NCBI GenBank assembly: GCA_035301625.1
Contig: DATGTW010000158.1
Coordinates: 1 to 8,009 of the forward strand
Source of the DNA: Paenalcaligenes sp035301625
Lineage (GTDB): Bacteria > Pseudomonadota > Gammaproteobacteria > Burkholderiales > Burkholderiaceae_B
DNA: 8,009 nucleotides
Reading direction: 5' to 3'
Both the position numbers and the translations under genes were made by a program. Each line of letters starts with the position of its first letter. Within the stretch, counting starts at the first letter, position 1. This document shows, piece after piece, positions 1 to 7,295 of the stretch. The notes under the pieces were generated by a model, which saw only the letters and a list, made by a program, of their open reading frames with translations, ran no database searches and was not told the origin of the DNA.

Positions 1-1
1 C

Positions 2-3000
2 CCTAAAATCTGTCTCGAACTGGGACGCGGTCATGATAAAACCATCGGTCATACTCAACCCCGCCGTATTGCAGCTACCTCGGTGGCGCATCGGATCGCG
101 GAAGAGCTAGAAACGCCTATCGGTCGCTGGGTGGGATATCAGATACGTTTCGCCGATAAAAGCACCGAAGAAACATCCATCAAATTAATGACTGATGGAA
201 TTTTATTGGCTGAATCACAACGCGATCCTTTGTTGCGACAGTATGACACGATCATCATTGATGAGGCCCACGAGCGGACACTTAATATCGATTTTCTGCT
301 GGGTTTTCTTTATCAACTGTTGCAAAAACGGTCTGATTTAAAGCTGATCATTACATCAGCCACCATTGACGCAGATAAGTTTGCCCAGCATTTCAGTCTC
401 AACGGTCAACCCGCTCCGGTTATTGATGTCTCAGGGCGGCTGCACCCGGTCGAGATTCGCTACCGTTCCATTTTGCAAGATGACGGCGATCCCGACAGTC
501 AAGGCCAAGGCAGTAAAAGCGCCGTCGAGCAAGCTGAGCGTGATTTGCATGATGGCATTCTGGATGCGGTGCAAGAATGCCGTACTCATGGCAGTGGGGA
601 TATTTTAGTGTTTTTGCCCGGCGAGCACGAGATCCGTGATGCGGCTCAGTTTTTGCGCCGTCAGGAATTAATAGGGGTCGATATCTTGCCCCTCTATGCG
701 CGACTAAGTCAGGCTGAACAACAGCGTATTTTCAGGCCCCAGGGTCAGGCTCGGCGTATTGTTTTGGCAACCAACGTTGCGGAAACATCCGTCACCGTGC
801 CCGGGATTCGCTATGTGATTGATAGCGGATTAGCGCGTATCAAACGGTATTCATGGCGTAATAAAATTGAGCAATTGCGTATCGAGCGCATTAGTCAGGC
901 ATCGGCTAATCAACGCGCTGGACGCTGTGGTCGTTTGGGCCCAGGTGTCTGTATTCGCCTTTATAGTGAAGAAGACTTTGAATCTCGCTCTGAATTTACT
1001 GACCCCGAGATCCTGCGTTCTTCTTTGGCCTCGGTTATTTTGCGGTTAAAGTCCCTGCGTGTGGATGACATTGAGAATTTTCCCTTTGTGGATCCACCCA
1101 GTGGCCGAGCTATCGCTGATGGTTATCAAATACTTGAAGAGGTAGGCGCGCTTAATGCGCGTGGCCGATTGACGCGGGTAGGGCGCACGCTTTCTAGATG
1201 GCCATTAGATCCACGTATTGGTCGCATGATCATTGCCGCTCAACGATTTGACTGTTTATCCGAGGTACTCGTGATAGCAGCTGCTTTGTCTGTCCAAGAC
1301 CCGCGCGATCGTTCGATGGAACGTCGAGAACAGGCAGAGCGTGCGCATCAGCGGTTTATTCACTCACAGTCCGAGTTTTTGTCTTATTTAAATATGTGGC
1401 AGTGGTATGCCGAATTGGTCAAAAGCCGTTTGTCGCGGCGTGCTTTGGCGAATCGATTGCGTGAACAGCTTCTTTCGCCAATGCGCTTCAGGGAATGGCG
1501 CGAGGTCTACAAACAGTTAAGCACATTGGTGCGCGAACAGAAATGGCGTATTAATCAAAGCGAGGCGACCTACGAGCAGATCCATAAAGCCTTACTCACA
1601 GGTTTATTATCCCAAATAGGCTATCGCACCGAAGATGGTCGCCTATATCAAGGCACGCGCGAGATTCGCTTTTATATTCACCCAGGCTCGACGCTGAGTA
1701 AAAGAGGGGGTGCCTGGGTTTTGGCCGGTGAAATTGTGCAAACAACTCAGGTGTTTGCACGCTGTGTTGCCCGTATTGAGCCCGAATGGATCGAGGCGGT
1801 GGCAGGTCGTTTCATTCGTAAACATTGGAATGAACCGCGCTGGGAAAAGCGCAACGGTCGGGTGGTCGCAAACGAGCGTGGGATGCTGTTTGGGCTGCTG
1901 ATTTACCAAGGACGGCGGGTACATTTTGGGCGTATTAACCCAGCACAGGCGCGTGAAATATTTTTACGCGAGGGGCTCGTGCCCGCAGAAATGCATACAC
2001 GCTTAGATTTCTATCGGCATAATCAGCGTTTGATCCGCGACATTGAACAATTAGAGCACCGCTCGCGCCGCCCTGATATTTTGGTCGATGAACAGGTGAT
2101 CTACGAGTTCTACGATAAACAAATTCCCCAGGATGTTTATCAAACAGCCACGCTAGAGCGTTGGTATAGAAAACTACCACGCCAACAGCAAAAGCAGCTG
2201 TATCTAACACGCGAAGTGCTCATGCAGCACAAGGCCCAAGATATTACCGTCGATGTGTATCCGCGGGTGTTAGATTTGCATGGCTTGGAGCTTAAACTGA
2301 GCTATCACTTTGAGCCGGGCTCAATCCTCGATGGGGTGACCCTGCAGGTACCTCTTTTTCATTTAAATCAGCTCACGCCCGAGCCACTGCAGTGGCTCGT
2401 ACCTGGATTACTCAAGGATAAGGTTGAGGCTTTACTGCGTTCATTGCCTTTGCGACATCGTCGGGTATGCGTGCCCATCCCGGATTATGTGGCGGGGTTT
2501 TATGAGCGTCATTTCAAAGAGGCGGTGCATCCTAACGGATCTTTGATTGATGCCTTGATTCAGGATATTTGGCAGCAAAAACGTGTACGTATTGATGCAG
2601 CAGACTTTAAAGTAGCTGATTTGCCTGCTCATTTACATATGAATATTCATGTGGTGGATGACAAGGGACGGTTTTTGGCCGGTAGTCGCGATCTACACGA
2701 ATTACAAGTTCAATTCAGTCGCAAAGCGCAGCAGCAATTTCGCGAGGTGGCCAGTCAAGATCAGCGCATAGAAAGCCGTTTTGGGAATGAGCGATTTACC
2801 GATTGGAGCTTTGGTGATTGGGAGACTGAAATTACCTTGCAAAAAGGGCGTCAGTCCGTTATCGGTTATCCTGCTTTAGAAGACCAAGGCAAGGATTGCC
2901 AGATTGTGGTTTTAGATGAGCCAGTTAAAGCCCAGCAGATACATCAGCAGGGGTTAAAGCGTTTGTTTTTACTGCAGATGAAAGAGTCCGAGCGCTATCA

Positions 3001-3649
3001 GCGCCGACAATTGCAGCGGGATTTATTACCACAGGCGTTACAGTTTAGGCATTTTGGTACGCAGGATGAATTGGTCGAGCAGGTCATTGAGCGCGCCATT
3101 GAGCAAGCTGCATTGCAACAACCTTGGCCCCGCACGGAAAAAGAATTTCGCGCGCGCTTGCAGCAGGCTAAACAGGAGTTCAATACAGCTTGCCAGGAAA
3201 TGGTCAGGTTGATCACTGAAATTCTCAAGTATTGGACTCAGGTACAACAGGTCCTAGAGGATCACGAGGCCTATAAAGAAGCCCATCAGGACATGCGAGC
3301 ACATCTACGCCGGTTGATGCCTAAAGGCTTTTTAAAGCAGACTGGGTATGGGCAGCTGCGTCATTTTCCGCGTTATTTGCGGGGTGTTTTAATGCGCATG
3401 GATAAACTGCGTACTGATCCTAACCGCGATCAGCGTTGGCAAGCAGAGATCACGCCATTAGAGTTAAACTATTTGGAAGCCCTCAAAGACTTAAAAGGTA
3501 CTGCACCCGAGTTATTGCAAGAATATCGCTGGCAACTAGAGGAGTTACGCGTGTCTTTATTTGCCCAAGAATTGCGTACCCCACGGCCTGTCTCGCCGAA
3601 ACGATTAAGCCGACTCTGGGAGCGCGTGCGTAAAGAACTGTCGCTATAG
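2..3649 (+). CDS. hrpA: ATP-dependent RNA helicase HrpA (DEAH box), 5'-truncated by the window edge
   Basis: This is a cytoplasmic DEAH-box (superfamily 2) helicase of the HrpA family. In E. coli HrpA is linked to mRNA processing and to rescue of stalled or collided ribosomes. The frame is open from base 2, and residues before the first ATG (83) still match the family (PKICLELGRG, then HTQPRRIAATSVAHRIAEEL, motif Ia), so the true start lies upstream. Roughly 100 residues, including Walker A, are missing. Counting visible residues from base 2: DEAH at 87-90 (bases 260-271), SAT at 119-121, motif V (LATNVAETS) near 255-263, motif VI QRAGRCGR at 304-311. A helicase-associated HA2 region lies at about 373-460, an OB-fold-like region (TGLLSQIGYR to EWIEAVAG) at about 530-605, and the long C-terminal DUF3418 region typical of HrpA from about 625 to the end. 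The 1215 visible residues fit a family of about 1300. No frameshift is seen. The long C-terminal region argues against HrpB and other short DEAH helicases. Confidence 0.96.
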   Translation, partial: PKICLELGRGHDKTIGHTQPRRIAATSVAHRIAEELETPIGRWVGYQIRFADKSTEETSIKLMTDGILLAESQRDPLLRQYDTIIIDEAHERTLNIDFLLGFLYQLLQKRSDLKLIITSATIDADKFAQHFSLNGQPAPVIDVSGRLHPVEIRYRSILQDDGDPDSQGQGSKSAVEQAERDLHDGILDAVQECRTHGSGDILVFLPGEHEIRDAAQFLRRQELIGVDILPLYARLSQAEQQRIFRPQGQARRIVLATNVAETSVTVPGIRYVIDSGLARIKRYSWRNKIEQLRIERISQASANQRAGRCGRLGPGVCIRLYSEEDFESRSEFTDPEILRSSLASVILRLKSLRVDDIENFPFVDPPSGRAIADGYQILEEVGALNARGRLTRVGRTLSRWPLDPRIGRMIIAAQRFDCLSEVLVIAAALSVQDPRDRSMERREQAERAHQRFIHSQSEFLSYLNMWQWYAELVKSRLSRRALANRLREQLLSPMRFREWREVYKQLSTLVREQKWRINQSEATYEQIHKALLTGLLSQIGYRTEDGRLYQGTREIRFYIHPGSTLSKRGGAWVLAGEIVQTTQVFARCVARIEPEWIEAVAGRFIRKHWNEPRWEKRNGRVVANERGMLFGLLIYQGRRVHFGRINPAQAREIFLREGLVPAEMHTRLDFYRHNQRLIRDIEQLEHRSRRPDILVDEQVIYEFYDKQIPQDVYQTATLERWYRKLPRQQQKQLYLTREVLMQHKAQDITVDVYPRVLDLHGLELKLSYHFEPGSILDGVTLQVPLFHLNQLTPEPLQWLVPGLLKDKVEALLRSLPLRHRRVCVPIPDYVAGFYERHFKEAVHPNGSLIDALIQDIWQQKRVRIDAADFKVADLPAHLHMNIHVVDDKGRFLAGSRDLHELQVQFSRKAQQQFREVASQDQRIESRFGNERFTDWSFGDWETEITLQKGRQSVIGYPALEDQGKDCQIVVLDEPVKAQQIHQQGLKRLFLLQMKESERYQRRQLQRDLLPQALQFRHFGTQDELVEQVIERAIEQAALQQPWPRTEKEFRARLQQAKQEFNTACQEMVRLITEILKYWTQVQQVLEDHEAYKEAHQDMRAHLRRLMPKGFLKQTGYGQLRHFPRYLRGVLMRMDKLRTDPNRDQRWQAEITPLELNYLEALKDLKGTAPELLQEYRWQLEELRVSLFAQELRTPRPVSPKRLSRLWERVRKELSL
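2380..2399. repeat. 20-base perfect palindrome inside hrpA
   Basis: The sequence CGAGCCACTGCAGTGGCTCG equals its own reverse complement over all 20 bases. It is flanked by a further 7-base inverted pair, CAGGTAC at 2345-2351 and GTACCTG at 2399-2405. It falls in the DUF3418 part of hrpA and encodes the stretch around EPLQWLVPG, which is a conserved-looking segment, so protein constraint may explain part of it. No function is assigned: it could be a coincidence, a dimeric-protein site or an mRNA hairpin. Confidence 0.6.
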
Positions 3650-3719
3650 ACAGGCAACACAGCACCTGGTCAGCGCATTAATTTTTTTAGATTCCTATTA
3701 GAAAGCATTTAGCAGCTTT

Positions 3720-6700
3720 ATGACTATTGATTCTACTCCCTCTACAGCAGCTACCGTAGCGGCCGCTACACCCGCTTTTGTGCATTTGCGCACCCACTCA
3801 GAATATTCAGTAGTGGACGGAATTACACGCATCCCTGATATGGTTAATAAAGCAGTGCAATATGAGCAACCTGCACTGGCCCTGACCGATTTGGCTAATC
3901 TTTTTGGCCTGATAAAGTTTTATAAAGCGACACGCAAGGCGGGCGTTAAACCCATAGTGGGTGCTGATATTTGGCTAGAAAACCCAGATGATCGCGACAA
4001 ACCGCATCGTGCTTTATTGCTGGCAGAAAATTATGACGGCTATCTGGCGATTTGTCGTCTGCTTAGCGAGGCTTGGCTAGAAAACCAGTATCGAGGTCGC
4101 GGCGAAGTAAAAAAAGAATGGCTGTTGCAGGAATCGAACCTCATTGTCCTTTCAGGGGGGCGACTGGGTGATGTTGGCCATGCCTTACTCTCTGGTAATC
4201 TCGATTTGGCACGATCACTGGCTCAAGAATGGGCTGATGCCTTTCCGCAAAGTTTCTTTATCGAGCTGCAACGTGCTGGCCACGAGGATGATGAAACCTA
4301 CGTACAAGCAGCTATTGCTTTGGCGGCTGAGTTCGGTTTACCTGTGGTGGCAACACACCCTATCCAATTTTCAGAGCCAGATGACTTCAGAGCGCACGAA
4401 GTGCGAGTTTGTATTGCCGAAGGCGAACAACTAGCCAACCCGCGTCGGGTTAAACGCTTTACCCCCGATCAGTATTTTCTGGATTCGCATACTATGGCCC
4501 AACGTTTTGCTGATGTGCCATCCGCGCTGGAAAATACCCTGACCATCGCGCAGCGCTGTAACGTTGCGTTGAATCTCGGCGAAGCCAAATTGCCTGATTT
4601 CCCCACACCCGAGGGGATGAGCCTGGGCGACTATTTGCATCAACTAGCTGCCGAAGGGATGGAAGAGCGCATGCAGTTGTTGTATCCCGATGAGCAAGAG
4701 CGTGCAGCCCATTACCCTGAGTACAAAGAGCGTTTGGACACCGAATGTAATACCATCATCGAGATGGGTTTCCCTGGTTATTTCTTAATCGTGGCTGACT
4801 TTATTAATTGGGGTAAAGAAAATGGGGTGCCTGTGGGCCCTGGTCGTGGTTCAGGGGCGGGTTCATTGGTCGCCTATAGTCTAGGCATTACGGACATCGA
4901 TCCGCTGCGATATGATCTGCTGTTCGAGCGTTTTTTGAACCCAGAGCGAGTTTCGATGCCTGACTTTGATATTGATTTCTGTCAGGATAACCGCGAACGC
5001 GTTATTGATTATGTCAAAAAACGCTATGGCAAACAGGCAGTGAGCCAGATTGCTACATTTGGCACACTGGGGGCCAAGGCAGTAGTGCGTGACGTCGGCC
5101 GTGTTCTGGATATGCCCTATGGGCTCTGCGATACGTTGTCTAAAATGATTCCCTTTAACCCTGCTGACCCTTGGTCCTTAGAGCGTACCTTGGACCAAGA
5201 GCCGGCCTTTAGAGAGCGTTATGAAAATGACGAAGAGGTGCAAACGCTCATTGATTTGGCGCGACCACTCGAAGGGTTGGTGCGTAGTGTGGGGATGCAC
5301 GCAGGTGGGGTATTAATTGCTCCGGGGAAACTCACAGATTATTGTCCTTTATATCGTCAGCCCGATCTCGAGGCCAATGCCGTATCTCAATACGACAAGG
5401 ATGATGTCGAAGATGTTGGGCTAGTCAAATTTGATTTTTTAGGGTTGCGCAACCTGACCATTTTGGATTGGGCGGTCAAATTTGTGCGCGAGTTTAATCC
5501 AGACAAAGCGCAATTTAGTCTGGAAAAGCTGACTTTGGATGATCCCAAGGTCTATGAATTGCTATCAGCGGGAAACACCACAGCTGTGTTTCAGCTCGAA
5601 TCGCGTGGCATGAAGGACCTACTGCGTAATTTACAGCCTAATAATTTTGAAGAAATTATTGCGATGCTTGCCCTGTACCGACCTGGACCTTTGGAATCTG
5701 GGATGGTCAGCGATTTTGTGAATAGGAAACATGGCCGAGCGCAGGTCGATTATTTTGATGATGACTTACATAGTGTGCTCGAAAGTACCTATGGGGTGAT
5801 TGTGTACCAAGAGCAGGTGATGCTCATTTCACAAATCATTGGTGGGTATTCTCTAGGGAGCGCTGACTTGCTGCGGCGTGCTATGGGCCGCAAAAAACCC
5901 GAAGAGATGGCAGAGCATCGTGTGCTATTTACCGAAGGCGCCAAGAAAAAAGGCTATGCTCCCAAGTTAGCCACCAAGCTTTTTGATTTGATGGAGAAAT
6001 TTGCTGGCTACGGCTTTAACAAGAGTCACTCGGCAGCTTATGCATTAATTGCTTATCATACGGCTTGGCTAAAGGCCTATCATCCAGCTGAGTTTATGGC
6101 AGCGACCATGCTCTCTGACATGGATGACACGGACAAGGTACATATTTTTTACCAAGACGCCAAAGCTAATGATGTCGACATCTTGCCGCCAGATGTAAAT
6201 GAGTCCTTGTATCGTTTTGTCCCGGTACGTGATGATGCCGTTGCCCAAGGCATGCCTCCGCGCACCATTCGTTATGGCTTAGGGGCCATCAAAGGCAGCG
6301 GTAAAGCAGCTGTCGATGCGATAGTACAAGCCCGAGAGTCAGGTGGGGCATTTACCGGTTTATTCGATTTTTGTCGTCGTATTGATCGACATGTCGTCAA
6401 TAGGCGATGTATCGAAGCCCTCATCCGAGCGGGTGCATTTGATTCTATAGAGGAAAATCGAGCTGCTTTATTAGCCACTTTGCCACGCGCACTCGAGGCA
6501 GCTGAGCAAGCCGCGCGAACAGTCAATCAAGTATCTTTATTTGACGATGATGCCAGTGATATTGTCGAGCAAAGCCTGGCCGAAGTACCTGCCTGGGATA
6601 TGGATACTTTGCTGCGTGCCGAAAAGACAGCGATCGGCTTTTATTTCAGTGCACATCTATTTGATGTATGGCGCGACGAAGTGCGTCGATTTGCTCCTAC

Positions 6701-7295
6701 GCCTTTGGTTGATTTACAACCCAGCCGTGAGCCCCAATGGTTTGCTGGGGTATTGCAATCGGGACGCAGCAGGAATACCCGCCGGGGGCGTATGTATTAC
6801 GGCATTCTCGAAGATGGCACTGCTCAGGTCGAGGTGGCGGTCTTTAGCGAAGTCTATCAAGAGCATCAAGATCTACTTAAAGAAGATGAGTTGGTGATTA
6901 TCCGCGGCCGCGTCAGCCATGATGATTATAGTGGCGGGTTGCGCGTCTCTGCTGATGATATTTATGACTTACAGCGAGCACGTGAAGAGCATGCGGGGTG
7001 TTTGCGTCTGCAGCTATTGCCAGAACACCAGGAAATCGACAAACTGCACGCTGTGCTTAATCCGTTCCGCGGCGAGCCTGAAAATAATCGACCCGGTATC
7101 CCTGTTGAGCTGGAAATAATTAACGGTGAGTACAGTTGCGCTATGCGTTTGGGTATCGAGTGGAATGTGCGTTTGAGTGATGCTTTGCTGCAGCAACTCA
7201 ACGATTGGCTCGGTGCAGCACAGATAGAAATTGATTATCAGCAACGGTTCAATAGGGGTGCGCATAGTGAGGCTTTCGGTCACCATTATCACTAA
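3720..7295 (+). CDS. dnaE: DNA polymerase III subunit alpha (replicative polymerase)
   Basis: This is the catalytic subunit of the replicative polymerase; it extends DNA 5' to 3' within the Pol III core and binds the beta clamp and tau. At 1191 residues it is slightly longer than E. coli DnaE (1160). Regions in order: an Ala/Thr-rich extension (1-19); PHP domain from FVHLRTHSEYSVVDG (20-34); palm with GPGRGSGAGS (373-382), the acidic cluster PDFDIDF (414-420, catalytic aspartates probably D417 and D419) and KFDFLGL with D572 as probable third aspartate; SVGMHAGG (523-530); fingers with YQEQ (696-699) and FAGYGFNKSHSAAYA (761-775); helix-hairpin-helix around 880-910; clamp-binding motif QVSLF (937-941); OB fold about 1005-1080; then a C-terminal tau-binding-type region. 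ATG 3720 is chosen because an in-frame stop lies at 3699-3701 and no other ATG precedes the PHP domain. Its ribosome binding site is weak. The last 29 bases overlap the next gene. This is DnaE1, not the error-prone DnaE2, judging by the QVSLF motif and full tau-binding region. Confidence 0.98.
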   Translation: MTIDSTPSTAATVAAATPAFVHLRTHSEYSVVDGITRIPDMVNKAVQYEQPALALTDLANLFGLIKFYKATRKAGVKPIVGADIWLENPDDRDKPHRALLLAENYDGYLAICRLLSEAWLENQYRGRGEVKKEWLLQESNLIVLSGGRLGDVGHALLSGNLDLARSLAQEWADAFPQSFFIELQRAGHEDDETYVQAAIALAAEFGLPVVATHPIQFSEPDDFRAHEVRVCIAEGEQLANPRRVKRFTPDQYFLDSHTMAQRFADVPSALENTLTIAQRCNVALNLGEAKLPDFPTPEGMSLGDYLHQLAAEGMEERMQLLYPDEQERAAHYPEYKERLDTECNTIIEMGFPGYFLIVADFINWGKENGVPVGPGRGSGAGSLVAYSLGITDIDPLRYDLLFERFLNPERVSMPDFDIDFCQDNRERVIDYVKKRYGKQAVSQIATFGTLGAKAVVRDVGRVLDMPYGLCDTLSKMIPFNPADPWSLERTLDQEPAFRERYENDEEVQTLIDLARPLEGLVRSVGMHAGGVLIAPGKLTDYCPLYRQPDLEANAVSQYDKDDVEDVGLVKFDFLGLRNLTILDWAVKFVREFNPDKAQFSLEKLTLDDPKVYELLSAGNTTAVFQLESRGMKDLLRNLQPNNFEEIIAMLALYRPGPLESGMVSDFVNRKHGRAQVDYFDDDLHSVLESTYGVIVYQEQVMLISQIIGGYSLGSADLLRRAMGRKKPEEMAEHRVLFTEGAKKKGYAPKLATKLFDLMEKFAGYGFNKSHSAAYALIAYHTAWLKAYHPAEFMAATMLSDMDDTDKVHIFYQDAKANDVDILPPDVNESLYRFVPVRDDAVAQGMPPRTIRYGLGAIKGSGKAAVDAIVQARESGGAFTGLFDFCRRIDRHVVNRRCIEALIRAGAFDSIEENRAALLATLPRALEAAEQAARTVNQVSLFDDDASDIVEQSLAEVPAWDMDTLLRAEKTAIGFYFSAHLFDVWRDEVRRFAPTPLVDLQPSREPQWFAGVLQSGRSRNTRRGRMYYGILEDGTAQVEVAVFSEVYQEHQDLLKEDELVIIRGRVSHDDYSGGLRVSADDIYDLQRAREEHAGCLRLQLLPEHQEIDKLHAVLNPFRGEPENNRPGIPVELEIINGEYSCAMRLGIEWNVRLSDALLQQLNDWLGAAQIEIDYQQRFNRGAHSEAFGHHYH
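3756..3769. repeat. 14-base perfect palindrome just inside the dnaE start
   Basis: GTAGCGGCCGCTAC is self-complementary over 14 bases and lies at codons 13-17 of dnaE, in the poorly conserved Ala-rich extension before the PHP domain. In mRNA it could fold as a 5-base-pair stem (GTAGC/GCTAC) with a GGCC tetraloop, close enough to the start codon to affect initiation. That role is inference. Repetitive Ala codons (GCG, GCC, GCT) make such palindromes easier to arise by chance. Confidence 0.45.
7254..7258 (+). promoter_or_regulatory. Shine-Dalgarno sequence for the glycosyltransferase, within dnaE
   Basis: AGGGG lies 8 bases before GTG 7267, which is good spacing for a Shine-Dalgarno site, and it sits inside the last codons of dnaE. 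It decides between two in-frame GTG candidates. GTG 7258 would overlap the AGGGG itself and leave no room for ribosome binding, whereas GTG 7267 gives the family-like beginning MRLSVTIITKNEAAH. Its position inside the upstream coding region suggests translational coupling to dnaE. Confidence 0.65.

Noticed and set aside
1643..2210. Minus-strand open frames of about 90 codons within hrpA (1643-1924 and 1935-2210).
   Set aside because: They lie antisense to strongly conserved HrpA sequence, have no recognisable domains and no clear ribosome binding sites. They are shadows of hrpA.
3649..3690. Possible rho-independent terminator after hrpA: GACAGG (3649-3654) can pair with CCTGGTC (3665-3671) with one bulge, and a run of seven T lies at 3682-3688.
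   Set aside because: The stem is short and bulged, the loop is 10 bases, and the T run begins 10 bases after the stem and not directly after it. That is not the usual terminator geometry.
3671..3719. Possible promoter for dnaE with TATTAG (3696-3701) as a -10 element.
   Set aside because: No sequence resembling TTGACA lies 16-18 bases upstream. AT-rich intergenic DNA yields such weak -10 matches easily.
5640..5660. Inverted repeat in dnaE: AATAATTT and AAATTATT with a 5-base loop.
   Set aside because: It is AT-only, lies in the middle of dnaE, and encodes the conserved-looking NNFEEIIAM segment. It is best explained by codon content.
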